From: an uncultured Mycoplasmatota bacterium
GTDB lineage: Bacteria; Bacillota_I; Bacilli_A; RF39; UBA660
Direction: 5' to 3'
NCBI GenBank assembly: GCA_947056845.1
Contig: CAMSCJ010000018.1
Span: forward strand, 1 to 32,771
DNA: 32,771 bases
The stretch's first letter is position 1; every line of letters starts with the position of its first letter. The translations under genes and the position numbers were made by a program. Below are positions 7,239-15,101 of this stretch, piece by piece. The notes beneath the pieces are model-generated. The model saw only the letters and a program-made list of their open reading frames with translations, did no database searches and was not told where the DNA came from.

Positions 7239-8405
7239 TCATTTTATGATTTTTACTCCATATTTTTCTTTTAATTTATCAATTGTTTCTTCTAAATCAT
7301 TATTTTCTTCTATTTTTTTAACATCATCAAAAATAGAAACTTGGTGTGTAACAGTATCAACTAGATTATTCAATCTAATCCCTATTAACCTAACAGGTTT
7401 ATCATATTTCATTTCTTCATATAATTCTTTAGCAACTTTTAAAATATCATCACTACTTCTTATGGCGTTAACTAACTTTCTTTGATGTGAACTTCGTTTA
7501 AACAAATTGTCTTTTAAAGTAATTGTTACAGTTAGGGCATATTTATTTTGTTTTTTTATCCTTAGTGATACTTGTTCTGATAAAATAGCTAAAGATTTAA
7601 ATATTTCATCCTTATTGGTAATATCTTTAGGTAAAGTAATTTCATTACCAATTCCTTTTGGTTCAGGTGGCTCACTGATTACAGGGGAATCATCTATTCC
7701 ATTAGCACTATTAATTAAATATTGCGATTGGTTTTTAAAATATTTATTTAATTTTTCACAATCTGAATTAGCCAAATCACCAATTGTAAAAATCTTTAAG
7801 TTTTCTAATTTAGGAACACTTCTTTTACCAACCCCAAATAATTCACCAACTTTTAAGGGCCACATTTTACTTTGAACCTCCTCTTTAAATAATGTATGGA
7901 TTTTATAGGGTTTTTCAAAATCTGATGCCATTTTTGCACACAATTTGTTATTAGCAATACCGATATTTACGGTAAAGCCTAATGTATCATAAATTTCTTT
8001 TTGAACTTTTCTAGCAAATTCTAAAGGAGCTCCATATAAATGTTCAACACTCGTATAATCTAAGTAACACTCATCAACGGAAGCCACTTCAATATCAGGA
8101 GTATATTTATATAAAAGTTCAAATAATTTATGAGACATTTCTTGATAAAATTTATAGTTAGGTGGATAGACTCTTAAAACAGGACATTTTCTTTTCGCAC
8201 TATATAAAGTTTCCGCTGTAACAATCCCTTGCTTTTTTGCCGAATTAGATTTGGCCAAAACAATGCCTTTACGCGCTTTTGGATCCCCACCAATAACCGC
8301 ATAACTATTACGAATATCATATTTACAACCGTTATTTAAAAGTTCGATTGCTGTCCAAGATAAAAAAGCATTATTTACATCAATATGCATAATAATTCTT
8401 TCCAT
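7239..8405 (-). CDS. dinB: Y-family DNA polymerase IV
   Basis: This 388-residue translesion polymerase starts at an ATG with GGTGG SD. The palm begins with IMHIDVNNAFLSW (first metal-binding Asp), and ASVDECYLDYTS near residue 105 supplies the catalytic Asp-Glu pair. YSAKRKCPVLRVYPPNY is the family's finger segment. A helix-hairpin-helix thumb (GVGKRSVPKLENL) precedes a little-finger domain opening with GIGNEITLPKDI. Near the C-terminus, QVSIFD looks like a beta-clamp binding motif. The VNNAFLSW start (rather than DMDAFYA) places it in the Firmicute sub-branch of DinB. It bypasses damaged template bases in the cytoplasm. No LexA box was seen upstream. Confidence 0.93.
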   Translation of the reverse strand: MERIIMHIDVNNAFLSWTAIELLNNGCKYDIRNSYAVIGGDPKARKGIVLAKSNSAKKQGIVTAETLYSAKRKCPVLRVYPPNYKFYQEMSHKLFELLYKYTPDIEVASVDECYLDYTSVEHLYGAPLEFARKVQKEIYDTLGFTVNIGIANNKLCAKMASDFEKPYKIHTLFKEEVQSKMWPLKVGELFGVGKRSVPKLENLKIFTIGDLANSDCEKLNKYFKNQSQYLINSANGIDDSPVISEPPEPKGIGNEITLPKDITNKDEIFKSLAILSEQVSLRIKKQNKYALTVTITLKDNLFKRSSHQRKLVNAIRSSDDILKVAKELYEEMKYDKPVRLIGIRLNNLVDTVTHQVSIFDDVKKIEENNDLEETIDKLKEKYGVKIIK

Positions 8406-8460
8406 ACTACCACCAATATAATTTTATCACAAACAAATTTTCGTGTAAACATTTTATATA

Positions 8461-8494
8461 AGAAAAATGCTTAAACTTTCTTAGTTTAAACATT
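8461..8494 (-). terminator. Intrinsic terminator after the GH25 gene
   Basis: On the minus strand AATGTTTAAAC pairs with GTTTAAGCATT (one G-U) over a 7-base loop, followed by TTTCTTAT. Confidence 0.65.
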
Positions 8495-8502
8495 CTAAAT
8501 TA

Positions 8503-9684
8503 TTACTTATACAAGATATCAATATCAACATCCCCATTAATACCATCGATTCTGCCATCACTACACATTTGCCAAATATAATATTCGCCCTGATAATTAG
8601 TTTTGTTAGTATAATGCGCTAACCAAACTTTATGATTTTTAATATCCCATATATTTTCTAAATAATTTTTACTACTATAAAGCATTGAATCATAATTATT
8701 ATTTTCAATTTCTTCTAAAAAAGTCGCAGCAATTTCATTAAATTTATATAAACTAGCATTTACAGAATTGAAATTTGACCAACTTTCCCAATCATATACA
8801 ATTGGTAAATCTAATTTATAATCACTTAAATTATCAATAACCCAATTGGCCTGTTTTTTAGCTTCTTCATTACTATTAGCGTAACTATAAAAATAAACTC
8901 CAATTTTTAAACCATTTTCTTTCGCATTTTTAATATTTTGTTCAAAATATGGATCTATAATATATTCACCATTAAAACCATCTTGATGACCTATTCTAAT
9001 AATAGCAAATTCGGCTCCAGCTTCTTTAACTTTTTTAAAATCAATTTCACCTTGCCACTTAGATACATCAATACCAATTTCGGTATTTTCGGCTTTATAA
9101 TCTCTTAAAGCATCGCTAAAAGGAATATATGAATTACTTGGTGTTGATTTCTTTTTAGGTACCACATTTAAAGTAAAATCTTGGGTTGCAAAATTACCAC
9201 TACTATCAGTTACCTTATATACTAACTTATAACTTCCAACCTTATTGAAATCATATTCTCCAATAATTTCTCTTTTGGGTGTATCATCATAATTATCAAC
9301 TGAGATAATTACATCTGTTAAACTTTTTTCATAACCTTCAGTAACGGTATAAGAATCTTTTAATATAATTTTAGGATTAACCGTATCAACAACATTAAAG
9401 TCAATAATATATTTATATCTTTTTTTATCATTATCACGACACATAGTTGTAAGTTGTGTAATCCCTACTTTTTTAGTATCGATTTTTTGATTTTCTTCTA
9501 AATTACAAGCAATACTATCTTTAAAATCAAATAAATTTTTATCACTATAAACATCAACATCAAACTTTAAATTTACAGGATAAATTTTAAAATATTTCTT
9601 ATATATTACTACGGATACAACCGAAACTAAACAAACAAATACTACCACACCTAATATAATAAATACCTTTTTTTTATTCTTCAT
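8503..9684 (-). CDS. Membrane-anchored GH25 lysozyme with Ig-like (DUF5011-type) domain
   Basis: The protein has 393 residues, and its ATG follows AGGTGG. A lysine-rich start and one hydrophobic helix (about residues 7-27) act as an uncleaved anchor or signal. Residues about 100-175 form a bacterial Ig-like domain (VDTVNPKIILKDSYTVTEG, then GSYKLVYKVTDSSGN). The C-terminal GH25 muramidase domain begins at GIDVSKWQGEIDF (catalytic Asp near residue 205) and has the DxE pair in PIVYDWESW. VWLAHYT and YYIWQMCSDGRIDGI are typical closing strands, and VDIDILYK ends the domain. It should cleave peptidoglycan between MurNAc and GlcNAc outside the membrane, in wall turnover or defence. Confidence 0.92.
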   Translation of the reverse strand: MKNKKKVFIILGVVVFVCLVSVVSVVIYKKYFKIYPVNLKFDVDVYSDKNLFDFKDSIACNLEENQKIDTKKVGITQLTTMCRDNDKKRYKYIIDFNVVDTVNPKIILKDSYTVTEGYEKSLTDVIISVDNYDDTPKREIIGEYDFNKVGSYKLVYKVTDSSGNFATQDFTLNVVPKKKSTPSNSYIPFSDALRDYKAENTEIGIDVSKWQGEIDFKKVKEAGAEFAIIRIGHQDGFNGEYIIDPYFEQNIKNAKENGLKIGVYFYSYANSNEEAKKQANWVIDNLSDYKLDLPIVYDWESWSNFNSVNASLYKFNEIAATFLEEIENNNYDSMLYSSKNYLENIWDIKNHKVWLAHYTNKTNYQGEYYIWQMCSDGRIDGINGDVDIDILYK

Positions 9685-9711
9685 AATCCACCTACTTCAT
9701 AACTAAGTTTA

Positions 9712-9742
9712 TCAAAAAAATATAGAAATTACAACTTCTATA
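9712..9742 (-). terminator. Intrinsic terminator after the Rpn pseudogene
   Basis: TATAGAA and TTTCTATA form a hairpin on the minus strand, followed by T7-8. Confidence 0.6.
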
Positions 9743-9744
9743 CT

Positions 9745-10237
9745 TTAAATTAAAGAATTTATTTGTTCCTGTGTTAACCCTGTTATTTTAGAAACAATAC
9801 TAATATCAATATTTTCCATCAACATATTTTTAGCAACTTCTATATTTCGAACCGCTTTTCCCTGACTTATGCCTTCGTTTCTTCCTTCTCGCTTTCCAGC
9901 TTTATACGCTGTATCATAATGTTCCGTTTCTTCCATCATCAGTTTTTCAATATCTTCCATTTTACTATATTCCTCACTATCTATATTATAATTTTTTATC
10001 ATTTTTAAGATTTCCTTTTTTGTTGTATTTTCTATAATACTATCTCCCCATCTATTTCCAATAATATATCTACTATTCCTACTTTACTATTTTTATTTTG
10101 CTTTAATAATTCACTATTTAAATACTTTATTTTTTAGCCTTTACATCAAAAAAATCTGACAATAATTCTTTTAAATATTCTTGATTACTAAATATTTTTT
10201 TAAATAAGTAATCATTTTCTAATGTATATAATTTCAT
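9745..10237 (-). pseudogene. Decayed Rpn / PD-(D/E)XK family transposase-nuclease
   Basis: Three pieces of one gene lie in order on the minus strand. ATG 10237 opens MKLYTLENDYLFKKIFSNQE, the typical N-terminus of the family, and stops at TAA 10129. Adding one A to the A-run just before that stop restores DVKAKKIKYLNSELL and GIVDILLEIDGE, the nuclease core start with its conserved Asp. The next in-frame stop follows VL. A third frame, RWGDSIIENTTKKEILKMI, then runs to the intact C-terminal tail (KREGRNEG, then AKNMLMENIDISIVSKITGL). About 150 core codons are missing. The tail from 10002 could be read as an 85-residue protein, but it is better seen as a remnant. A consensus promoter still precedes it. 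Confidence 0.8.
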
Positions 10238-10256
10238 ATATGTTAATTATTAATTA

Positions 10257-10285
10257 ATTATATATAATACTTTTTTAATTGTCAA
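10257..10285 (-). promoter_or_regulatory. Consensus promoter of the Rpn pseudogene
   Basis: TTGACA (10285-10280), exactly 17 bases, then TATAAT (10262-10257) match sigma-A consensus perfectly. No clear SD precedes the pseudogene ATG. An orphan AAAGGAGGT lies upstream of this promoter at about 10302-10310. Confidence 0.65.
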
Positions 10286-10350
10286 TATATAATCTAAACT
10301 ACCTCCTTTATATATAAACATACAATAAAAGTCCTAAAATCCCTTTATAA

Positions 10351-10392
10351 TAATAAAAAACTGTAAGAAATAATTGTTTTTTCTCACAGTTT
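10351..10392 (-). terminator. Intrinsic terminator of the NodB-like gene
   Basis: AAACTGTGAGAAA (10392-10380) pairs with TTTCTTACAGTTT (10370-10358) on the minus strand, followed by TTTATT. Confidence 0.7.
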
Positions 10393-11246
10393 TATATTGC
10401 CTCTTTTAACAATTCTTTTAAATTAACAATTTCTAAACCTCGACTATTTATATAATTAATAATTGCTGGTAATTCTTGCTCAAGTGCTTTATTAATTGGC
10501 ATAGCTATAATACTCCCATTAGTAATACTACTCTTTATTTCTTTTAATGGATAATTTTTAACAATAATACTCGGCTTAATTGTAAAATTATTATTCATTG
10601 CGCACAATTTTAAATCATCGATGTTTTCTTCTTCACTATAACAAAAACCATATTTTTCATGTGATAATCTTTTAATTATTGTATCCATCCAAGCAAAAGA
10701 ACTATTTTGATAATTCCGATTATAACTTAAATTTCCAACATCATATCCTTTCGAAATAATTTCACTTAATAATTCATTATTTTTTTCTAACCAAGCGCCA
10801 TCTATAAAGAAATTAGCTTTAACATTCTTATTTTCTAATATTGATAATATTTTATCTATATTATCAGAGTCTTCAGCAAGAAAAATTAAACTAACCATAT
10901 ATTTATTTTTATTACCACTAATTATATATTTATCTAAATTATCTTCTAATTTATTTTTGGGCTTAATCTCATTATATTCCAATAAATTCTTATTAAAGCC
11001 GCCATATTTTCGCATACTTTTATAACTCTTATCACAATTAACCTCGTTTCCACTTATACCTGGTATAAAATTAATATCATCTATTATCATACCATCAATT
11101 GGATCAACATAATAATCACTACTTATATCATTAATAGTTGTCATAACATTATCAAATTGTCTTGCTACCTCTATTGTTTTATTTGTATAAATGAAACTTA
11201 CAATAGCTAGTGTAAAAATTCCAATTACACTAAAAAACTTCCTCAT
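10392..11246 (-). CDS. NodB-fold polysaccharide-deacetylase-like protein, catalytic residues lost
   Basis: This 284-residue protein has an N-terminal membrane helix (IGIFTLAIVSFIYTN) and probably an extracytoplasmic domain; SD is GGTGATAAC. Residues about 115-280 align by eye with polysaccharide deacetylases related to YlxY/PdaB. Matching segments are VKANFFIDGAWLEKNNELLSEI, SKGYDVGNLSYN and ITNGSIIAMPI. The TFDDG metal/catalytic motif is replaced by SLIFLAED, and the GNHSxxH motif by GNLSYNRN, so the metal ligands are absent. It is probably a pseudoenzyme or binding protein. It lies downstream of the M29 aminopeptidase on the same strand. Confidence 0.6.
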   Translation of the reverse strand: MRKFFSVIGIFTLAIVSFIYTNKTIEVARQFDNVMTTINDISSDYYVDPIDGMIIDDINFIPGISGNEVNCDKSYKSMRKYGGFNKNLLEYNEIKPKNKLEDNLDKYIISGNKNKYMVSLIFLAEDSDNIDKILSILENKNVKANFFIDGAWLEKNNELLSEIISKGYDVGNLSYNRNYQNSSFAWMDTIIKRLSHEKYGFCYSEEENIDDLKLCAMNNNFTIKPSIIVKNYPLKEIKSSITNGSIIAMPINKALEQELPAIINYINSRGLEIVNLKELLKEAI

Positions 11247-11283
11247 GTTATCACCTATTTAAGTATATGTAAATAGAGATATT

Positions 11284-12396
11284 TCATAACAAATTATAAT
11301 TTAAATGTTTTAGTTCTGGCAAAACAAACAAACCATTTTTTCTAATTAAAGTATGATCGAAGTAAATTTCACCACCACCATAATCGGCTCTTTGAATCAG
11401 AACCATATCCCAATGAATTGCTGATTCATTTCCATTAGAAGCATCATCATAACACTTACCCGGTGTAAAATGAATACTACCAATGATTTTTTCATCAAAT
11501 AAAATATCACCCATTGGATGTAAAATTTTAGGATTTAGACCTAAAGAAAATTCGCCAACATATCTAGCTCCATCATCTGTATCAAAAATTTTATTTAAAG
11601 CCTCATTATCTCCACTACAAGTTGCTTCAATTATTTTACCATCCTTAAACGTTAAGGTAACATCATTATAAACATTTCCTTGATAAGGTGATGGTGTATT
11701 ATATTTAATCGTCCCATTAACGCTTGTCTTAATAGGAGCTGTAAAAATTTCACCATCTGGTATATTAGATTCACCACAACAAGGAATAACAGGAATACCC
11801 TTAATACTAAAAGTTAAATCCGTACCAGGTGAAACAATTCTAACCACGTCCGTTTTTTCCATCAATTCTTTTAAAGGCAACAGCCTTTCATACATCTCTT
11901 TATAATCAATAGTCATAACATCAAAAGAAAAATCTTTAAACTCATCATTTGTCATATTAGATTTATAAGCATCTAAATGTGAAGGATAATTTAAAAGCAC
12001 CCAACGTCTTTCATTTGTACGAATTGCATCTAAATCAATAGTTGATAATAAAAGTTTATTTCTTATTTCGGAATCAACATTACGACTTATATAATCATTA
12101 ATATTATAATGTATATTAACAAAACAATCATAATTATCTACTTCAAATTTTCTTAAATTACGATGACATTCGATACGTTTATCATTAGTTTTACTACTTA
12201 ATAAGGCATTAATTTCTTCATCAACTAATTTTGTAAAACAAATACCACCACTATCAGTAATTTTAGTAATTAATGCCTTCACTAATGGATGACATTCACT
12301 AGAATAATAAGTAATTAATATGCGGTCACCATCTTTAATTTTCAATGAATAATTTGTGATTGTCTCACATAAAGTTTCAATTTTTTCTTGCATCAT
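11284..12396 (-). CDS. M29-family metallo-aminopeptidase
   Basis: The product has 370 residues, somewhat shorter than the usual ~410. It matches the thermophilic aminopeptidase family (AmpS/PepS/AmpT), cytoplasmic enzymes that remove N-terminal residues from peptides. Conserved ligand segments are present: GESNIPDGEIFTAP (first Glu), YVGEFSLGLNP (second Glu), GSIHFTPGKCYDD (His) and NESAIHWDMV (His and Asp). The N-terminal half is the family's Rossmann-like cap. ATG 12396 follows AAAAGAG; a GTG at 12402 and another ATG at 12393 are alternatives. It is divergent from the small coat-like gene and shares its upstream region. Confidence 0.9.
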   Translation of the reverse strand: MMQEKIETLCETITNYSLKIKDGDRILITYYSSECHPLVKALITKITDSGGICFTKLVDEEINALLSSKTNDKRIECHRNLRKFEVDNYDCFVNIHYNINDYISRNVDSEIRNKLLLSTIDLDAIRTNERRWVLLNYPSHLDAYKSNMTNDEFKDFSFDVMTIDYKEMYERLLPLKELMEKTDVVRIVSPGTDLTFSIKGIPVIPCCGESNIPDGEIFTAPIKTSVNGTIKYNTPSPYQGNVYNDVTLTFKDGKIIEATCSGDNEALNKIFDTDDGARYVGEFSLGLNPKILHPMGDILFDEKIIGSIHFTPGKCYDDASNGNESAIHWDMVLIQRADYGGGEIYFDHTLIRKNGLFVLPELKHLNYNLL

Positions 12397-12400
12397 TTTC

Positions 12401-12428
12401 ACTCTTTTCTATTATTTTTCATAGTATA
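12401..12428 (+). promoter_or_regulatory. Possible sigma-K/sigma-E type sporulation promoter
   Basis: CATAGTATA (12420-12428) fits the sigma-K -10 pattern CATAnnnTA, and an AC core lies 17 bases upstream (12401-12402, within CAC). The transcript would start close to the SD (AAAGGGG, 12434-12440), leaving a very short leader. It is a by-eye match to a loose consensus. Confidence 0.35.
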
Positions 12429-12447
12429 TTACGAAAGGGGAATTTTT

Positions 12448-12654
12448 ATGAATTATGGAGTCAATTATATGAATCGTCCAAATAATTTCCGACCAAGACC
12501 TAATCAAGATAGATTTATTGGTGGTGGATTTTTAGGACCATTCGTTTTAGGAGGCATTACTGGTGGACTTTTAGCGCCAGCTTTCTATCCAAGACCTAAC
12601 TATAATAATTTTTATCCTTATCCATATCCATATTATGGACCATATTATAGATAA
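12448..12654 (+). CDS. Small Gly/Pro/Tyr-rich protein, coat-like
   Basis: This is a 68-residue protein from ATG 12448, seven bases after AAAGGGG. It has an Asn/Arg/Pro-rich start, a central glycine-hydrophobic stretch (GGGFLGPFVLGGITGGLLAP) and a Tyr/Pro tail (YPYPYPYYGPYYR). Short Gly/Tyr/Pro-rich proteins of this kind are frequent among Bacillus spore coat and surface proteins. I do not recognise a named family. A sigma-K-like promoter upstream and gerQ nearby support, but do not prove, a spore role. A reading frame that extends 20 codons upstream has no SD and overlaps the divergent gene's start, so it was not used. Confidence 0.6.
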   Translation: MNYGVNYMNRPNNFRPRPNQDRFIGGGFLGPFVLGGITGGLLAPAFYPRPNYNNFYPYPYPYYGPYYR

Positions 12655-12660
12655 TAATGC

Positions 12661-12691
12661 AAAAAGTAGGAATTTTTTATTCCTACTTTTT
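12661..12691. terminator. Bidirectional intrinsic terminator
   Basis: AAAAAGTAGGAA and TTCCTACTTTTT form a perfect 12-bp stem with a T-rich loop. It serves the coat-like gene on plus and the 239-residue gene on minus, whose TAG stop lies in the stem. Confidence 0.85.
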
Positions 12692-13402
12692 CTTAGCAGC
12701 AATTTCTTGTTTTCGCATGTCATTATATATATCAATTGTATTTACCGCTGATTTTAAAAATTCAAAACCATCTGTTGAAATAGAAACACCCGAATAATTA
12801 AATAAGCTTATTCGCACACACTCACTATAATTATTATTAAAATTAATAAATCGCTTTACTTTATTTAAGTTAATCTTAACAAATGAAACCATGTCTTGGA
12901 AAGCCATATTTTCTAATTCTTCTGGTCTCATAATATAAAGCTTATCATAATCATCAAAGCCCATAAATGCATATTCATTACCATGTTTTAAAACAGTATA
13001 ATCTTTATATGACAAATTACCTGCTGTAACTAAACCAACTGTTCTAATTATTTCATTGTTAGTATTTAAAAACTTATGAGTAATTAAATCATATCCTTCC
13101 TTAGTAAGATAAAAATGAGGAATATTGAAGACATTTTGATACGTATCTTCATTATTTTCTAATACAGAACTATCGTTTTTATATGCAGATACAGCCTCAG
13201 AAATAATGTTACACCAAGTAGCACCTTCTTTATTTACATCTGATATTCCCACTTTCAATTGTCCAACCACTATATAATCTTTTCCTTTATCTGTTTCAAA
13301 TTCGTGGACTAACAAAATTTCTATATTATTATTTTTATTCAAATTAATCGTATAATATTTTTCATTTCTAACATTTTCATATTTAATTATATCATTATCC
13401 AT
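12683..13402 (-). CDS. Conserved-looking protein of unknown function
   Basis: This 239-residue soluble protein has no signal peptide or membrane helix. SD AGGTGATAAT precedes the ATG, and a good promoter lies at 13419-13447. I do not recognise the family. The sequence looks mixed alpha/beta: an N-terminal strand-rich part (YYTINLNKNNNIEILLVHEF, then DYIVVGQLKVGI), a middle with YAFMGFDDYDKLYIMRPEEL, and a helical C-terminus ending in lysines. It sits between two putative spore genes on the opposite strand. It has its own promoter and terminator, so it is a single-gene unit. Confidence 0.7.
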   Translation of the reverse strand: MDNDIIKYENVRNEKYYTINLNKNNNIEILLVHEFETDKGKDYIVVGQLKVGISDVNKEGATWCNIISEAVSAYKNDSSVLENNEDTYQNVFNIPHFYLTKEGYDLITHKFLNTNNEIIRTVGLVTAGNLSYKDYTVLKHGNEYAFMGFDDYDKLYIMRPEELENMAFQDMVSFVKINLNKVKRFINFNNNYSECVRISLFNYSGVSISTDGFEFLKSAVNTIDIYNDMRKQEIAAKKK

Positions 13403-13418
13403 ATTATCACCTATTTTT

Positions 13419-13447
13419 ATATTAGCATAATTTTAAAAAAATGTAAA
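13419..13447 (-). promoter_or_regulatory. Promoter of the 239-residue gene
   Basis: TTTACA (13447-13442), 17 bases and TAATAT (13424-13419) lie upstream of the ATG at 13402. Confidence 0.6.
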
Positions 13448-13503
13448 TAATTTTAATATTTGAAACAATTTTTGAATATATTTTTATGAAAGGATGATTT
13501 TTA

Positions 13504-13875
13504 ATGAATAATAATTATTATAGTAGCCAAAATTTTCCAGGAACACCACTATATGTTGGAACAAATCCAACCCCAACACCAAATCAAACAACTGCACAAA
13601 ATACACTTGATATGCTTCCTATGGAACAATCATATATTGAAAATATCTTAAGACTTAATAAAGGAAAAAAAGTAAGAATTCACATGACTTTTCCTGATTC
13701 CAATGAATTTAGAGACCGAGAATTTGTCGGCATTATCGAACAATCAGGTAGAGACCACATTATTTTAAGTGATCCAGCGACTGGAACTTGGAATTTACTA
13801 CTTATGATTTACGTTGATTTTATATCTTTTGATGAAAAAATAAATTATAGTCCAGAATTCATACCAAGCAATTGA
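13504..13875 (+). CDS. gerQ: Spore coat / germination protein GerQ
   Basis: The product has 123 residues, and SD AAAGGATGATT precedes the ATG. After a Asn/Tyr/Pro/Thr-rich head (about 35 residues), the rest matches the GerQ family: LPMEQSYIENILRLNKGKKV, MTFPDSNEFRDREFVGIIE, then GRDHIILSDPATGTWNLL and IYVDFISFDEKI. In Bacillus subtilis GerQ is a coat protein cross-linked by the transglutaminase Tgl and needed to localise the cortex hydrolase CwlJ during germination. It ends in TGA, one of the clear uses of TGA as stop. The lemA promoter begins inside its stop codon. No clear sigma-E promoter was found upstream. Confidence 0.92.
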   Translation: MNNNYYSSQNFPGTPLYVGTNPTPTPNQTTAQNTLDMLPMEQSYIENILRLNKGKKVRIHMTFPDSNEFRDREFVGIIEQSGRDHIILSDPATGTWNLLLMIYVDFISFDEKINYSPEFIPSN

Positions 13876-13900
13876 AAAATAAATCAAACTTTGTTATAAT
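13872..13900 (+). promoter_or_regulatory. Sigma-A promoter of lemA
   Basis: TTGAAA (13872-13877), 17 bases and TATAAT (13895-13900) are near consensus. Predicted start is about 13907, at the first base of the SD, so the leader would be only about 11 nt. Confidence 0.65.
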
Positions 13901-13917
13901 TATCATAGGTGGTTAAG

Positions 13918-14463
13918 ATGGAAATATTCACATACTGTATGATAATTATTATAGTAATATCGATTCTCGGCATTGGCTTTGCTACTATATATAATAAATT
14001 TCAAACATTCATCATAAGAATGAACGAAGCTGAAGCAAATATCGATTCGACCTTAAGAAAAAGATTCGATCTGTTAAACAAATCAATAACTATAATCAAA
14101 ACAGCAACTAAGGTTGAAGAAAATATTATGGAAAACATCGAGAATTTACGTTCTCAGAAATTATCAAATTTTGATTTTGATCGTAAACTCTATGATTTAA
14201 TTAACGAATTTAATAAATATAAAGAACTATATCCTGAATTAAAGCAAAATGATACATTTGTTAAAATTGATATTGAACTTGGTGAATCAGAAGCTGAAAT
14301 TGTAGCATTTAGAAAATACTATAATGATATAGTAACTGACTATAACAAACTGATTCATAAATTTCCATCTAATTTAGTAGCTTTAATATGTCGTTATGGG
14401 CATAAAAATTATTTTGATGGTAAAGACATGACCGATGATGATACCGAGGATTTTAAAGTATAA
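13918..14463 (+). CDS. lemA: LemA family membrane protein
   Basis: This is a 181-residue protein from ATG 13918 with SD AGGTGG. An N-terminal transmembrane helix (CMIIIIVISILGIGFATIY) is followed by the long helical LemA domain. Family features include YNKFQTFIIRMNEAEANIDSTLRKRFDLLN near residues 24-50, AFRKYYNDIVTDYNKL, and KFPSNLVALICRYGHKNYF at about residues 140-160. The C-terminus is acidic. LemA proteins are thought to present an N-terminal peptide outside and a helical bundle inside; their cellular job is not settled. The gene is a single unit between its own promoter and terminator. Confidence 0.85.
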   Translation: MEIFTYCMIIIIVISILGIGFATIYNKFQTFIIRMNEAEANIDSTLRKRFDLLNKSITIIKTATKVEENIMENIENLRSQKLSNFDFDRKLYDLINEFNKYKELYPELKQNDTFVKIDIELGESEAEIVAFRKYYNDIVTDYNKLIHKFPSNLVALICRYGHKNYFDGKDMTDDDTEDFKV

Positions 14464-14487
14464 CTATTCATAATGAATAGTTTTTTT
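14463..14487 (+). terminator. Intrinsic terminator of lemA
   Basis: CTATTCAT and ATGAATAG form an 8-bp hairpin followed by seven T. Confidence 0.8.
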
Positions 14488-14518
14488 GTATAGTATAAAA
14501 AAAAGAGCTTAAGCTCTT
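14488..14518 (-). terminator. Intrinsic terminator of efp
   Basis: The palindrome AAGAGCTTAAGCTCTT (14518-14503) is followed on the minus strand by eight T and ATAC. It contains the efp stop codon. Confidence 0.75.
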
Positions 14519-15066
14519 GATACATATTTCCCATCACTTGTTGAAACTAAAACGTTTTCGCCCTCTTCAATAAATAATGGAACCTTAATTACTAAACCAG
14601 TTTCAATAGTTGCTTCTTTTGTCGCATTATTAGTTGTATTTCCTTTAACTGCTGGTTCTGTTTTTGTAATTGTATATTCAATTTTATCAGGTAAAATTAT
14701 ACCTAATACTTCACCTTCATAAAAAGTTATATTAACACTTAAATTTTCCTTCAAAAACTTAGCATCGTCACCTAAACGACTAACAGGAATTTCAATTTGT
14801 TCGTATGTCTCCATATTCATAAAATTATAGCTTTCACCACTATTATATAAATACTGCATATCAACTTTTTGAATCATCGCACGCTCTAATTTAATACTAC
14901 TATTAAATGTTTTTTCAACAATCGAACCTGTACGTAAATTCTTTAACTTTGCCTTAACAAAAGCAGCACCCTTTCCAGGTTTAACATGCGAAAATTCTAA
15001 AACAACATAAATATTATCTTCAAATAATATTGTCATACCGTTTTTTATATCATTAGCATTTACCAC
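14509..15066 (-). CDS. efp: Translation elongation factor P
   Basis: The product has 185 residues, the family's standard length. EF-P binds between the P and E sites and rescues ribosomes stalled on polyproline. Domain I carries the loop HVKPGKGAAFVKAKLKNLRTG with the lysine that is modified in many bacteria. Domain II spans YLYNSGESYNFMNMETYEQIEI. The C-terminal OB domain includes TGLVIKVPLFIEEGENVLVSTSDGKY. The start is GTG at 15066, eight bases after AGGAGG; no ATG is in frame nearby. rpmG lies 35 bases upstream on the same strand. Confidence 0.97.
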   Translation of the reverse strand: MVNANDIKNGMTILFEDNIYVVLEFSHVKPGKGAAFVKAKLKNLRTGSIVEKTFNSSIKLERAMIQKVDMQYLYNSGESYNFMNMETYEQIEIPVSRLGDDAKFLKENLSVNITFYEGEVLGIILPDKIEYTITKTEPAVKGNTTNNATKEATIETGLVIKVPLFIEEGENVLVSTSDGKYVSRA

Positions 15067-15101
15067 TCTCTACACCTCCTAACAAATAATTTAATAACAA
15101 T

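Noticed and set aside
10302..10310. Orphan AAAGGAGGT upstream of the Rpn pseudogene promoter
   Set aside because: No start codon follows at a usable distance and the promoter lies downstream of it. It is probably a relic, so not listed as a feature.
12388..12447. 20-codon upstream extension of the coat-like gene
   Set aside because: No SD, and it overlaps the start of the divergent M29 gene. ATG 12448 has an excellent SD.
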